DNA from: G963668605 sp963668605
GTDB lineage: Bacteria; Acidobacteriota; Terriglobia; Bryobacterales; Bryobacteraceae
Length of the DNA: 64,000 nucleotides
NCBI GenBank assembly: GCA_963668605.1
Contig: OY764903.1
Location: 6,448,001 to 6,512,000, forward strand
Direction of reading: 5' to 3'
Every line of letters starts with the position of its first letter. Position 1 is the stretch's first letter. This document shows, one piece after another, positions 37,541-48,206 of this stretch. The translations under genes were made by a program, and so were the position numbers. The notes beneath the pieces were generated by a model, which had not been told where the DNA came from, did no database searches, and saw only the letters and a program-made list of their open reading frames with translations.

Positions 37541-37900
37541 CCAACCGCTCGTATCAGGCTGTTGGGTTCGCCCCGGGGCGGGTTCTCTGAGCCGCAACCC
37601 GACCGCGAAGCCCGAAGGGCGAAAGATCATAGCCCACGGCGTGAGCCGTGTGGAATAGCGTGTCACAGATGCCGAGCCCCGGAACGGGGCGAAAGGCTGA
37701 TCTCAGCCCCAGAGATCGCGCATATCGGATGCCATATTCCGTACGGGAACAGCCGGGTGGCAAGTCACAGGCACGGTTCTTCGTGGAAAAGACGACGTGA
37801 ACGAGCAGGGATGGTTTCTCCGGCGGCAATGAAAGAGAAGGTCAGTCGAAGAAGCCGTCCAGGTAGCGGCCGATGACCTCCAAGAGCTCATGGAAACAGC
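37541..37900 (-). mobile_element. Internally deleted RAYT element, copy 1
   Basis: On the minus strand the RAYT start LLVHVVFSTKNRACDLPPG is joined directly to material from the gene's end (RYARSLGLR, a frameshifted version of YDMRDLWG), so about 110 codons, including the HUH motif and tyrosine, are missing. The REP hairpins are kept. It is a non-autonomous derivative of the 26442-27083 type of element. It is about 98 percent identical by eye to copy 2 at 38269-38628, in the same orientation. Confidence 0.8.
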
Positions 37901-38268
37901 TCTGCAATGTTGGCTGAATCGGCTGAATAGCTCGAAAAAATGAACTTCAATGAAGGCAAGTCTTCTTTTTCAGTGCCGATGCCGTGTCGATGCTTCGCCA
38001 AACAGCGGTCGCCATGCCAATCTGGATCCGCTCTCAGCGCTGGCGAAGGGCAGCAGTGTAGAGCTGACGGACATGCGGTTGTTCGACCGCCGCACCAGCG
38101 AGCCATACGTTCGATAGGCAATTTCCGCAACTTTATGATGAACCGGGGCATGTGCCCTCAGAAATTCGACGGTCACTCGCATGCCAGGAACCCGGCAATT
38201 CCCAAACCAGCGTGAAATCTGCAATCCAGCGAAAGAAGTATAGCCGTGGACTGCTTTTGCCAAAATCG
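37901..38268 (-). repeat. Dispersed ~370-bp element, copy B
   Basis: Diverged reverse complement of 8530-8935, located between the two deleted RAYT copies. The conserved core includes CGAGCCATACGTTCGATA and GACGGACATGCGG. It has no shared intact reading frame with copy A. Its end runs into CTCGTATCAGGCTG, the motif that also forms the 4680-4734 inverted repeat. Confidence 0.7.
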
Positions 38269-38628
38269 CCAACCACTCGTATCAGGCTGTTGGGTTCGCC
38301 CCGGGGCGGGTTCTCTGAGCCGCAACCCGACCGCGAAGCCCGAAGGGCGAAAGATCATAGCCCACGGCGTGAGCCGTGTGGAATAGGGTGTCACAGATAC
38401 CGAGCCCCGGAACGGGGCGAAAGGCTGATCTCAGCCCCAGAGATCGCGCATATCGGATGCCATATTCCGTACGGGAACAGCCGGGTGGCAAGTCACAGGC
38501 ACGGTTCTTCGTGGAAAAGACGACGTGAACGAGCAGGGATGGTTTCTCCGGTGGCAATGAAAGAGAAGGTCAGTCGAAGAAGCCGTCCAGGTAGCGACCG
38601 ATGACCTCCAAGGGCTCATGGAAACAGC
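38269..38628 (-). mobile_element. Internally deleted RAYT element, copy 2
   Basis: Direct repeat of 37541-37900 at an offset of 728 bases, with only a handful of substitutions. Same fusion of RAYT start and end. It lies 68 bases from the trailer end of the CRISPR array. The intervening 38629-38696 holds CGTCTGCCGCTCTGGCCAA, another scrap of the dispersed element. Confidence 0.8.
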
Positions 38629-38696
38629 CGTCTGCCGCTCTGGCCAAGATCGCCAACCGCCCGTATCAGCGGTACACGCATCAACGTTTCTAACGG

Positions 38697-41600
38697 GCTT
38701 CAATGGGGTCGCAGCATTGCTGCTGCGGAAATGCCGGCTTCGATTGTCGATACGGATTTGAGCACGATGCTTCAATGGGGCCGCAGCATTGCTGCTGCGG
38801 AAATGCCTTACCGCTCTTACTCTCCATAGTCACATTCCCCAGCTTCAATGGGGCCGCAGCATTGCTGCTGCGGAAATTCGTCGAACATTGCCCGTGTTGT
38901 CCAAGGTCCGAACTGCTTCAATGGGGCCGCAGCATTGCTGCTGCGGAAATGCGAGCATGCGCTTGTTTGCGGTGGCGCGGTCAGAGCTTCAATGGGGCCG
39001 CAGCATTGCTGCTGCGGAAATGGACGGACGAAATCTCGTTTATAACAAAATCATGTTGCTTCAATGGGGCCGCAGCATTGCTGCTGCGGAAATGGCCCAA
39101 TTTTCCACGAATCCGCGCGCGGGAAGCGTGGCTTCAATGGGGCCGCAGCATTGCTGCTGCGGAAATCTCGATGGTAAATGACGCCGACAACGAAGGTCAC
39201 CCGAGCTTCAATGGGGCCGCAGCATTGCTGCTGCGGAAATTGATCTACCACGACACGCACCCGGCGATTGCGAAGCCGGCTTCAATGGGGCCGCAGCATT
39301 GCTGCTGCGGAAATTGCGATCTGGAGAAATGGTGCGAGTGGCGGTCGACGAGCTTCAATGGGGCCGCAGCATTGCTGCTGCGGAAATCAATCAGATGACG
39401 CGCGAGTCCGCTGCAGGTGTCATCGCGCTTCAATGGGGCCGCAGCATTGCTGCTGCGGAAATCCCCGCTGTGACGCCCAGTGTCAACGGGTAGCGCGGCA
39501 TGCTTCAATGGGGCCGCAGCATTGCTGCTGCGGAAATGCGATCTCGATAGCGCTACAGCCCCGCCGCGAAAGGGCTTCAATGGGGCCGCAGCATTGCTGC
39601 TGCGGAAATGGCTCCAAAGAGATCGTAGTCTCTTCCAACCTACGAGCTTCAATGGGGCCGCAGCATTGCTGCTGCGGAAATTCAAGAATGCAATAAGCTA
39701 GGTGGAGCAATGGTGTTGCTTCAATGGGGCCGCAGCATTGCTGCTGCGGAAATGTTCCGCTTCCCACCCGCTGGTGAAGGCCGGAGGCGTGGCTTCAATG
39801 GGGCCGCAGCATTGCTGCTGCGGAAATGTGATCGTGGGCTCTACTATCTCGCCAGTTTTGCCCTGCTTCAATGGGGCCGCAGCATTGCTGCTGCGGAAAT
39901 AGAGGAGGATCGGCTGGGGTCCAGTGCTAGACTCTAGCTTCAATGGGGCCGCAGCATTGCTGCTGCGGAAATGCGGAATTTCGGCGGCCAATTCTGGATC
40001 TATGTGGCGCAGCTTCAATGGGGCCGCAGCATTGCTGCTGCGGAAATAGTAAGCAAGTGTTCTAGCAGTACGGTCCGCACGCGCTTCAATGGGGCCGCAG
40101 CATTGCTGCTGCGGAAATAGCGTCTCGCGGCGATGCAATGCATCGATCGATCCGACGCTTCAATGGGGCCGCAGCATTGCTGCTGCGGAAATGCGAGGAT
40201 CGAACCCACCGTGCGATGCCACACTTCGCTTCAATGGGGCCGCAGCATTGCTGCTGCGGAAATCGGCCCACTTCTGGACCTCCCCAGTTATACGCTGCTG
40301 CTTCAATGGGGCCGCAGCATTGCTGCTGCGGAAATCGGATTGGGAAAGGTCGTTCCGAGCGGAACTACTCCGCTTCAATGGGGCCGCAGCATTGCTGCTG
40401 CGGAAATGGAGCACTGCCAGCGACGCGACTTCGGCCCGATCAGGCTTCAATGGGGCCGCAGCATTGCTGCTGCGGAAATGCCGCACCATCCGATCAATCG
40501 TCCATCGGGCAACCGATGCTTCAATGGGGCCGCAGCATTGCTGCTGCGGAAATGGATTCCGCTGCGCGATGTTATTGTGATCTCATTATGCTTCAATGGG
40601 GCCGCAGCATTGCTGCTGCGGAAATGTCGCGCTGGTCTACGTCTTCAGCAAGGACAACAACGCTTCAATGGGGCCGCAGCATTGCTGCTGCGGAAATCGT
40701 GCGCTTGGTTCGGCTCGCCAGGCACGATGGGCGCGCTTCAATGGGGCCGCAGCATTGCTGCTGCGGAAATCAATCATGGCCGATAATGGTTTGGCCTGTC
40801 AACGTTGCTTCAATGGGGCCGCAGCATTGCTGCTGCGGAAATAAAGGTCGCGCTGTAGCCCGCAACCTGATGGCCCAGCTTCAATGGGGCCGCAGCATTG
40901 CTGCTGCGGAAATTATAGTCACCGCTACGTTCAGATCGATGAGCGTCACGCTTCAATGGGGCCGCAGCATTGCTGCTGCGGAAATCGTGCGCTTGGTTCG
41001 GCTCGCCAGGCACGATGGGCGCGCTTCAATGGGGCCGCAGCATTGCTGCTGCGGAAATCAATCATGGCCGATAATGGTTTGGCCTGTCAACGTTGCTTCA
41101 ATGGGGCCGCAGCATTGCTGCTGCGGAAATAAAGGTCGCGCTGTAGCCCGCAACCTGATGGCCCAGCTTCAATGGGGCCGCAGCATTGCTGCTGCGGAAA
41201 TTCCACAATGGGGACATGATAGGTTTCCGAGAGTGCGCGGCTTCAATGGGGCCGCAGCATTGCTGCTGCGGAAATTGTGGAATAGATTTAGTTACATCTA
41301 ATATAGAAAAGCTTCAATGGGGCCGCAGCATTGCTGCTGCGGAAATGATGATACCGGGAACTACTTTCTCACTGTGGATGGAGCTTCAATGGGGCCGCAG
41401 CATTGCTGCTGCGGAAATCCGCCCGGTCATAATGACGTCGCCGCCGGAACTTGTGCTTCAATGGGGCCGCAGCATTGCTGCTGCGGAAATTCAAAGCGGG
41501 CGGCTGCTTCACGCACCAAACTTGCAAGCTTCAATGGGGCCGCAGCATTGCTGCTGCGGAAATGTGGCTGTGGAACCGGCGCGGATCGGCCATCGCCGGC

Positions 41601-44600
41601 TTCAATGGGGCCGCAGCATTGCTGCTGCGGAAATAATCCAATCATCGACCGTACGCAGGTTGGCGAAAAGTCGCTTCAATGGGGCCGCAGCATTGCTGCT
41701 GCGGAAATAGTTGCGGCTTGCACGCTGCCAGCGCGTGGATTCGTGGCTTCAATGGGGCCGCAGCATTGCTGCTGCGGAAATAAGCGCAAACCGATCAGTT
41801 GAACGCGGCGCTCCAAGCGCTTCAATGGGGCCGCAGCATTGCTGCTGCGGAAATACGCACAGTTTCGCGGTAAGATCGGAGTGGTCCAGGCTTCAATGGG
41901 GCCGCAGCATTGCTGCTGCGGAAATCACCTTGCGAATGCAACCTTCATTTTTCATGCACCAGGCTTCAATGGGGCCGCAGCATTGCTGCTGCGGAAATAT
42001 AATGGACTCTGAAAAAGATACTCCATTGACTAAAGCTTCAATGGGGCCGCAGCATTGCTGCTGCGGAAATCAAGAAAGAATAACTGATTTTATTTTTAAT
42101 ATGAAGCTTCAATGGGGCCGCAGCATTGCTGCTGCGGAAATCCGCACACCCGACCTTCTTAACCCCGTCATTAACATGCTTCAATGGGGCCGCAGCATTG
42201 CTGCTGCGGAAATGGCGCGACGTACACGCCCATCGCGGGGAACTCCTCGCTTCAATGGGGCCGCAGCATTGCTGCTGCGGAAATTGAAGTTTGCGAGGTT
42301 GAGCACCCCCGGCTCCCCCTCGCTTCAATGGGGCCGCAGCATTGCTGCTGCGGAAATGGAAGTCCAGGGTTTCATCGTCCGTAACGGCTCGGCGCTTCAA
42401 TGGGGCCGCAGCATTGCTGCTGCGGAAATGCCGTATCGCGCGGCCTGGGAACGCTACCGGGCAGAGCTTCAATGGGGCCGCAGCATTGCTGCTGCGGAAA
42501 TTTAACCGTGAACGTCGCCGTGGTGCTGGCAACCTTGCTTCAATGGGGCCGCAGCATTGCTGCTGCGGAAATCGGATCCGAAGTGAGGAATGCGTCGAAT
42601 GGAACCTAGCTTCAATGGGGCCGCAGCATTGCTGCTGCGGAAATTGACCGTCCGGATCGTGTCTTGCCGTTCGTGTCTTGCGGCTTCAATGGGGCCGCAG
42701 CATTGCTGCTGCGGAAATAAACTCACGCGGGCAACGTCGCTGTCGATCCAGTTGCTTCAATGGGGCCGCAGCATTGCTGCTGCGGAAATCGGGGCCGGGT
42801 GAGCGAAGACGGCAGGAACCCAGTCGCTTCAATGGGGCCGCAGCATTGCTGCTGCGGAAATCGCGCGAGCGGCGCCGCAGTTCGTCGCCCTCATACGGCT
42901 TCAATGGGGCCGCAGCATTGCTGCTGCGGAAATTCTGATCGGCGCAAAGGAACCTGGGCTCCCACAGGAAGCTTCAATGGGGCCGCAGCATTGCTGCTGC
43001 GGAAATCAAGGCACCAACGAACATCTGAGGCAGTTGAACGGGCTTCAATGGGGCCGCAGCATTGCTGCTGCGGAAATTCGGCGGCGGTCTCTACTTATTC
43101 AAGCCGGTTCAGGCTTCAATGGGGCCGCAGCATTGCTGCTGCGGAAATTGGTGAACGATTAACCTTTATCTATGATCTTAAAAAGCTTCAATGGGGCCGC
43201 AGCATTGCTGCTGCGGAAATCTCTGTGTTCAGGATGCCACGGCTCACGCCGTCCTCGCTTCAATGGGGCCGCAGCATTGCTGCTGCGGAAATAGAATGGA
43301 CGCAGGAGGATTGGGACTGCGAATCCCTGCTTCAATGGGGCCGCAGCATTGCTGCTGCGGAAATCGGGGAGATGGACAAGTTCTCCGGATCGGTGATCAC
43401 AGGCTTCAATGGGGCCGCAGCATTGCTGCTGCGGAAATTTCCGCGCCGCCGATATCTCCGCACAACGCGATATCGGCTTCAATGGGGCCGCAGCATTGCT
43501 GCTGCGGAAATCAAATATAATTCGTCAACTTGCGTCGAAGCATCGTGCTTCAATGGGGCCGCAGCATTGCTGCTGCGGAAATTTAAACTCCTAATCTAAT
43601 CGGTAGTTTCGGATATTGCTTCAATGGGGCCGCAGCATTGCTGCTGCGGAAATCACCTTCGACGCCGCCGAGAAATCAGCCACCAGCCTGCTTCAATGGG
43701 GCCGCAGCATTGCTGCTGCGGAAATCCAAGGGGAAATCTTGCCAACTCAACCGTGGGCAGCAGCTTCAATGGGGCCGCAGCATTGCTGCTGCGGAAATAG
43801 CCTCGGACTACACCAGAGAGGAAGCGGCCACGCGGCTTCAATGGGGCCGCAGCATTGCTGCTGCGGAAATGTATGTCCAGGTGGTCCGGCCAATCTGAGA
43901 GTGTATTGCTTCAATGGGGCCGCAGCATTGCTGCTGCGGAAATGGCGCCAGTTCGCTTGCTCACCATCGACAGGTCCCGGCTTCAATGGGGCCGCAGCAT
44001 TGCTGCTGCGGAAATCTCGCGACATCCCGACCGTGGAGGATGCCGAGGCCGCGCTTCAATGGGGCCGCAGCATTGCTGCTGCGGAAATGCTTGCGACCGT
44101 GGTACTTATCAGTGGGCAGCACTGCTTCAATGGGGCCGCAGCATTGCTGCTGCGGAAATGTCGTCAACGCCACGATGCAACTGAATCTCACTTTGCTTCA
44201 ATGGGGCCGCAGCATTGCTGCTGCGGAAATCGCTCGGGCGCGGTCACGAGGCGGGAGGCCGCGCCGGCTTCAATGGGGCCGCAGCATTGCTGCTGCGGAA
44301 ATCCGACACGTCGAGGTCTTTCAGCCAGGCTTTCTCCGCTTCAATGGGGCCGCAGCATTGCTGCTGCGGAAATCTGCTGGACGGCATCGCTAAACCGCTG
44401 CTATTCGCAGCTTCAATGGGGCCGCAGCATTGCTGCTGCGGAAATTTACCCACACATATCCTATTGTTGGATAGAACAAGCTTCAATGGGGCCGCAGCAT
44501 TGCTGCTGCGGAAATGCTCCGCTGTTCGAACAGGAGATATCGGAAGGAGAGCTTCAATGGGGCCGCAGCATTGCTGCTGCGGAAATCCGGTAGCGGCGCA

Positions 44601-45024
44601 TGGCGACGTTCTCTACCGTGTAGCTTCAATGGGGCCGCAGCATTGCTGCTGCGGAAATGATATTATACTCTGCCATTTATTTGCTTGTCATTGAGGCTTC
44701 AATGGGGCCGCAGCATTGCTGCTGCGGAAATCTAGTAAACTATGAGGAGTACGCATCAAGTATGGGACGCTTCAATGGGGCCGCAGCATTGCTGCTGCGG
44801 AAATCAAGTTGCTTCAAATGGTGATGGGACGGCTGTTTTATGCTTCAATGGGGCCGCAGCATTGCTGCTGCGGAAATGCTCAGCCATCGGAATGCCGTTG
44901 GCCTGTGCAGCGGAGCTTCAATGGGGCCGCAGCATTGCTGCTGCGGAAATTCGCTCAGGGTGTGGTAAAGAGCGGGATTCTCACGTTGGCTTCAATGGGG
45001 CCGCAGCATTGCTGCTGCGGAAAT
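38697..45024 (-). CRISPR. Type I-G CRISPR array, 88 repeats, 87 spacers
   Basis: I counted 88 repeats of 36 bp with spacers of 35-39 bp. On the plus strand the repeat begins GCTTCAATGGGG, has the 8-bp stem CCGCAGCA/TGCTGCGG with loop TTGC, and ends GGAAAT. Read on the minus strand it ends in ATTGAAGC, the usual type I 5' handle, so transcription runs from 45024 to 38697. Two points agree: the leader side is next to cas4-cas1, and the only repeat I found to be degenerate is the far one (38697-38732, GGGGTC instead of GGGGCC). Some spacers are strongly AT-rich (for example 42071-42105), unlike the chromosome. A block of three spacers occurs twice. Confidence 0.99.
40698..41201 (-). repeat. Duplicated three-spacer block inside the array
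   Basis: The segment 40698-40913 (three spacers with their repeats) recurs identically at 40986-41201, an offset of 288 bases or four units. One unique spacer (40914-40949) and one repeat lie between. Recombination between repeats explains it better than independent acquisition, because order and length are the same. Confidence 0.97.
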
Positions 45025-45208
45025 AGCTGCCTCACTATCCTATTCTGTTTTCAAAGACCTGCGCAACATGTTGCGAGCGGTCCCCGAGCGAGCCGGGCTT
45101 TCCCTCGCCCTTGCACTTGGATCGCGATTCGAAGTCGTTTATCTTCATACGCCTATCTGCCTGCGAGCGGCGCCCGGGGTCTGAATTGAGCCGGACCGCT
45201 CGCGTGGC
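45025..45208 (-). promoter_or_regulatory. CRISPR leader
   Basis: The 184 bases between the leader-proximal repeat and cas4-cas1. They contain the perfect 14-base palindrome CGCAACATGTTGCG (45062-45075), and an 11-base inverted repeat GCGAGCGGTCC (45073-45083) / GGACCGCTCGC (45193-45203) that brackets the centre. Next to the first repeat, read on the minus strand, is TTTGAAAACAGAATAGGATA. This region should hold the array promoter and the adaptation signals. No single promoter can be named with confidence. Confidence 0.7.
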
Positions 45209-46987
45209 CTAGCGCGTCACGAAGACCGGGTAATCTCCGGTCTCTCCTTCCAACACACGGGCCAGCATCCGCGCCTGAACTTCCAGCAGCCGCCGGTAAC
45301 TGACACGGTACTCGAACACCGGATGCGTTACCAGCGTATCCATCCTCAACTCATACGCGTGGTAGAAGCCCTTCTTCCCATTCGGGGTCAACGCCACCGC
45401 ATCCCCGGAGCGCAGAAAATCGGAGGCCGTCACCATGCGCGTATTGATCGCGTTGATCACGGCGGAATCGACGATCAGCGGGCGGAACGGTTCCATCAGG
45501 TCGAGCGCCAGCGCCGGACGGCCAAACCTCGGCTGGTGATAGTAGCCCATCATCGGATCGAATCCCACCGCGTAGCATGCAATCGTGAGGTCCTTCGCCA
45601 ACATGCTGTAACCCAGCGAGAGCAGCGCGTTGACGGGATCGCGCGGCGGCCGGCGATTACGGCCTTCAAAATCGAGACGAAAACCCTCCGGCGCGGAGGC
45701 ATCGTCGCCGGCCTTCAACATTCCGTCGAACGCTCCGAAGTAGAGCCGCGCAGCGTTGCCCTCGATGCCCAGCAACTCTTCGAGACTCTCCGCGGTCTCG
45801 GCGCGCACGGCCATCTCCTTCATCTGGCGCAGTGACAATTCCGGCGGCTCCACATGGTTGCGCAGCAGCATGGTCCGCTGGTTGCGAACTTTTCCGCCCA
45901 CAAGCTTGCGCGCCAGCTTCACACAGAACCACGGCTCCGCCGCGAGACGGAACTGGGATTGGCGCAAGAACACATTCTTTGTCGAGAGCCCCGTCGTGAT
46001 GCCGTAAAACCATCCGCCCTGAGAAAAGTAGCACACAGGTATCCCTGCTTCGCAGAGCAACTGAGTAACCTGCGTCGTCACCTGAATATTCCCCATCAGA
46101 TTGAGTTGCGAGATTTCGATGGGGCGGATCTCCTGGCGCAGCGCGTCCTTCTCTTTCACCTGCAGGACCTCGCCCGAACGGCCGACTCGCAGACCCTGGG
46201 TATTGAGATACACCGGCCGCAGATCGGCGCGCGGCGCAATCAGACGGCGTGTCTCCTTGAGCGGCGGCTTGCGTTGCGCGGGTAATTCCTCGAACAGCGC
46301 CAGTTGCCCGTAGTCGTCTTCCTGTGCGGCGTTGCACAGAGTGGCCGTCTCGCCTGGGAGACAGATGGAGTTGAGCGAGCAACCGGGGCACTTGGGCGAA
46401 TCCTCAAGCGGAAGCGGAATACGCCCGCTTTCGGCCAGCGCCCAGGCGGCGAGGATGGCGGCTTCGGTCTCGCGGATCACGTCTTCGGACATCTCGACGC
46501 GGACGCGCTGCCTGGTGGCGGAGTAGAAGATGACTCCTTCCTCGACTCGGTATCCGTTCTCGCGCAGCACCATCGTCTGAACGGCGAGCTGGGCGCGGTC
46601 GGCTGGCCAGATCTGGAGCGCGCCGTCGATTTCGTAAGGCTTGCCGTGTTTGTAGTCAACGGGCGTGACGCAGCCGTCCTCAATTTCCAAGAGGTCCATT
46701 TTAGCGATGACGCGCAGACGTTCGCCCGAGAGCGTGACGGCTCTGGTCTTGAGCGTCTCCTCGGCGAGTTGCTCGGGCGACGGCAAGGGCTTGCCGGCCT
46801 TATCGACGCGCTTGTGCTGGAGTTTGCCCTCGACGGTGTCGGCGCTTTGGCGGAAGAGGCCCTCGACCCATTCATAGAAGAAGAGCCGGGGACAATAGAC
46901 GAACTCGTTGACCATGCGGGCAGGCATGTAATCCGGCAGTTCGCGAGCGGGCTGCGCCGGGAAGGGTGACGACGGAAGGGACGCCAT
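45209..46987 (-). CDS. cas4-cas1: Cas4-Cas1 fusion (adaptation nuclease-integrase)
   Basis: 592 aa. The N-terminal Cas4 part has the Fe-S cysteines C32 (CPRLFFYEW) and C200, C203, C209 (CPGCSLNSIC), and the RecB-type catalytic set D98, D111 and K113 in TPVDYKHGK. From about residue 245 the Cas1 integrase follows, with the metal-binding E409 (LLGIEGNAARLYF), H484 (MGYYHQPRFGRP) and D496/E499 (LALDLMEPFRP). The fusion is typical of type I-G (former I-U). It trims prespacers and inserts them with Cas2. The gene starts 3 bases after the cas2 stop and ends next to the leader. Confidence 0.96.
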   Translation of the reverse strand: MASLPSSPFPAQPARELPDYMPARMVNEFVYCPRLFFYEWVEGLFRQSADTVEGKLQHKRVDKAGKPLPSPEQLAEETLKTRAVTLSGERLRVIAKMDLLEIEDGCVTPVDYKHGKPYEIDGALQIWPADRAQLAVQTMVLRENGYRVEEGVIFYSATRQRVRVEMSEDVIRETEAAILAAWALAESGRIPLPLEDSPKCPGCSLNSICLPGETATLCNAAQEDDYGQLALFEELPAQRKPPLKETRRLIAPRADLRPVYLNTQGLRVGRSGEVLQVKEKDALRQEIRPIEISQLNLMGNIQVTTQVTQLLCEAGIPVCYFSQGGWFYGITTGLSTKNVFLRQSQFRLAAEPWFCVKLARKLVGGKVRNQRTMLLRNHVEPPELSLRQMKEMAVRAETAESLEELLGIEGNAARLYFGAFDGMLKAGDDASAPEGFRLDFEGRNRRPPRDPVNALLSLGYSMLAKDLTIACYAVGFDPMMGYYHQPRFGRPALALDLMEPFRPLIVDSAVINAINTRMVTASDFLRSGDAVALTPNGKKGFYHAYELRMDTLVTHPVFEYRVSYRRLLEVQARMLARVLEGETGDYPVFVTR

Positions 46988-46990
46988 GAT

Positions 46991-47281
46991 TCAGACCACG
47001 ATGCAGGGCGCATCCACGGAGGAATAGGGCTTGCCGAGGGCGGTGATCACGCGCTCGCCGCGGCCCTCGGCGGGACCGAGGTAGACGAACAGAACCTGGT
47101 CCTCCAGATGGTGGATGATGCCCGACAACTCTCCTTTCAGCCGCGCCAGATCGGCGGCGGTCAACTGGCATTCGAAGACGGAAAACTGGAGGTGATCGCC
47201 GTACGCGCGCATGGTGCGAAATACGAGGCGGAGGCGCTTTTCGTCGGCGATGTCGTACGTGATGAGGTAGGAGGAGCGCAT
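46991..47281 (-). CDS. cas2: Cas2 adaptation protein
   Basis: 96 aa from ATG 47281 (TAGGAATGAC precedes it); the longer frame from 47374 runs into the neighbouring gene and is not used. The ferredoxin-like fold starts SSYLITYDIADEKRLRLVFR, with the conserved Asp in YDIAD, then YGDHLQFSVFECQLT and the C-terminal strand ERVITALGKPY. It forms the adaptation complex with Cas1. It is 7 bases after the preceding gene and 3 before cas4-cas1. Confidence 0.96.
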   Translation of the reverse strand: MRSSYLITYDIADEKRLRLVFRTMRAYGDHLQFSVFECQLTAADLARLKGELSGIIHHLEDQVLFVYLGPAEGRGERVITALGKPYSSVDAPCIVV

Positions 47282-47288
47282 GTCATTC

Positions 47289-48206
47289 CTAAACCGACCG
47301 AGCCGGACGAAAGCTGACCTTGAAGTTGGCTCCCTGACCAATTCGAACGCGCTGCACACGAAACACCTCGTCAACGCCCGTCAGTTGAAGTTGCTTCCGG
47401 TCCAGCGTCTCCTCCCCCAATTGGCGTAAGCCGAGCAGCGACCGCACCGTGTCGACGCTCGCCGGCTGCGTCCAGATCGGCCAGGTGAACTCGTGAGCGC
47501 GATTCTGTGTGCGGAACCCCGTTGTCCGCAGTCCCTTTTCGGTCGGCACTGTCGGAAACAACGGGAGCGCCTCAAAGGCCAGCAAGTTGGCTCCCCAAAC
47601 AGAGGACACGCCACCTACACTCGGATCGCGCCAGCGGAGTGCGTATTCCCTTGCGTCATCGGGGTCCCACCTCATCGAGAGGCCCTTGTCCGCATACCGC
47701 CAAGGTCCGAAAAGAGCCTCACGAAGATGCTCCGGCCCCACGGACCCGGCAAGGCTCTTCGCCGTTCCCAGAAAGTGCTGATGCCCCGAACCTGTTATGA
47801 AGCACAGGTCCGTATAATCGATGCGGTCTTTGTCCTTGTCCTCGAACACGTCACTCCCGAACGCCGAGGCAAAGTCTGGCGCTCTCCGATCCAAGGCGGT
47901 CGTGCCGACGGCCGCCGTTCGAACCACCCTTTCGAAGAGCGCTCGTGGGACAGTCAGGTTATTCCCCAATTCACTGAACGCCTCGATCGGCGCCCACGGC
48001 CCTTGCTCGCCCAGCAACCGGCAAAGCTCCGTCTCGTTGTCCGTCGGCAACCCCGACACCTCCGGCCGCCAACCATCATCACGAACCCATCGCAGTTGAA
48101 CGTTTCGTTCGCGCCACTTCAGATCGAACAGCCGCACTGCGCCCAGTGCCGCAAGAAAACCCAGCGGGTTCGCGCCTTCGATACCCCGGAACACGATGGG
48201 GCTCAT
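47289..48206 (-). CDS. Type I-G Cas8-like / Cas3-extension protein
   Basis: 305 aa. It opens GIEGANPLGFLAALGAVRLF, a start motif shared by small type I-G effector proteins (Csb3/GSU0052-like or the Cas3-extension family). Further on are SGHQHFLGTAKSL and SMRWDPDDAREYALRW, which also occur in this group. Its ATG overlaps the cas3 stop (ATGA), so it is translated with cas3. It is the only candidate for a large-subunit-like PAM-recognition factor in the operon; no ~700-aa Csx17 is present. Exact family uncertain. Confidence 0.65.
   Translation of the reverse strand: MSPIVFRGIEGANPLGFLAALGAVRLFDLKWRERNVQLRWVRDDGWRPEVSGLPTDNETELCRLLGEQGPWAPIEAFSELGNNLTVPRALFERVVRTAAVGTTALDRRAPDFASAFGSDVFEDKDKDRIDYTDLCFITGSGHQHFLGTAKSLAGSVGPEHLREALFGPWRYADKGLSMRWDPDDAREYALRWRDPSVGGVSSVWGANLLAFEALPLFPTVPTEKGLRTTGFRTQNRAHEFTWPIWTQPASVDTVRSLLGLRQLGEETLDRKQLQLTGVDEVFRVQRVRIGQGANFKVSFRPARSV

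Noticed and set aside
43221..43256. A spacer containing CACGGCTCACGCCGT, also present in the REP sequences
   Set aside because: Only 15 of 36 bases match, and they are the small palindromic core of the REP. Too short for a self-targeting claim.
38697..45024. Long open frames across the array on both strands, encoding repeats such as FNGAAALLLRK, LQWGRSIAAAEI or FRSSNAAAPLK
   Set aside because: The repeat is 36 bases (12 codons) and has no stop in five of six frames, so long frames arise by chance wherever spacers happen to lack stops. They are not repeat proteins.
47282..47374. Extension of cas2 upstream to 47374
   Set aside because: It overlaps the preceding gene and adds sequence unlike Cas2, whose conserved first strand starts at 47281.
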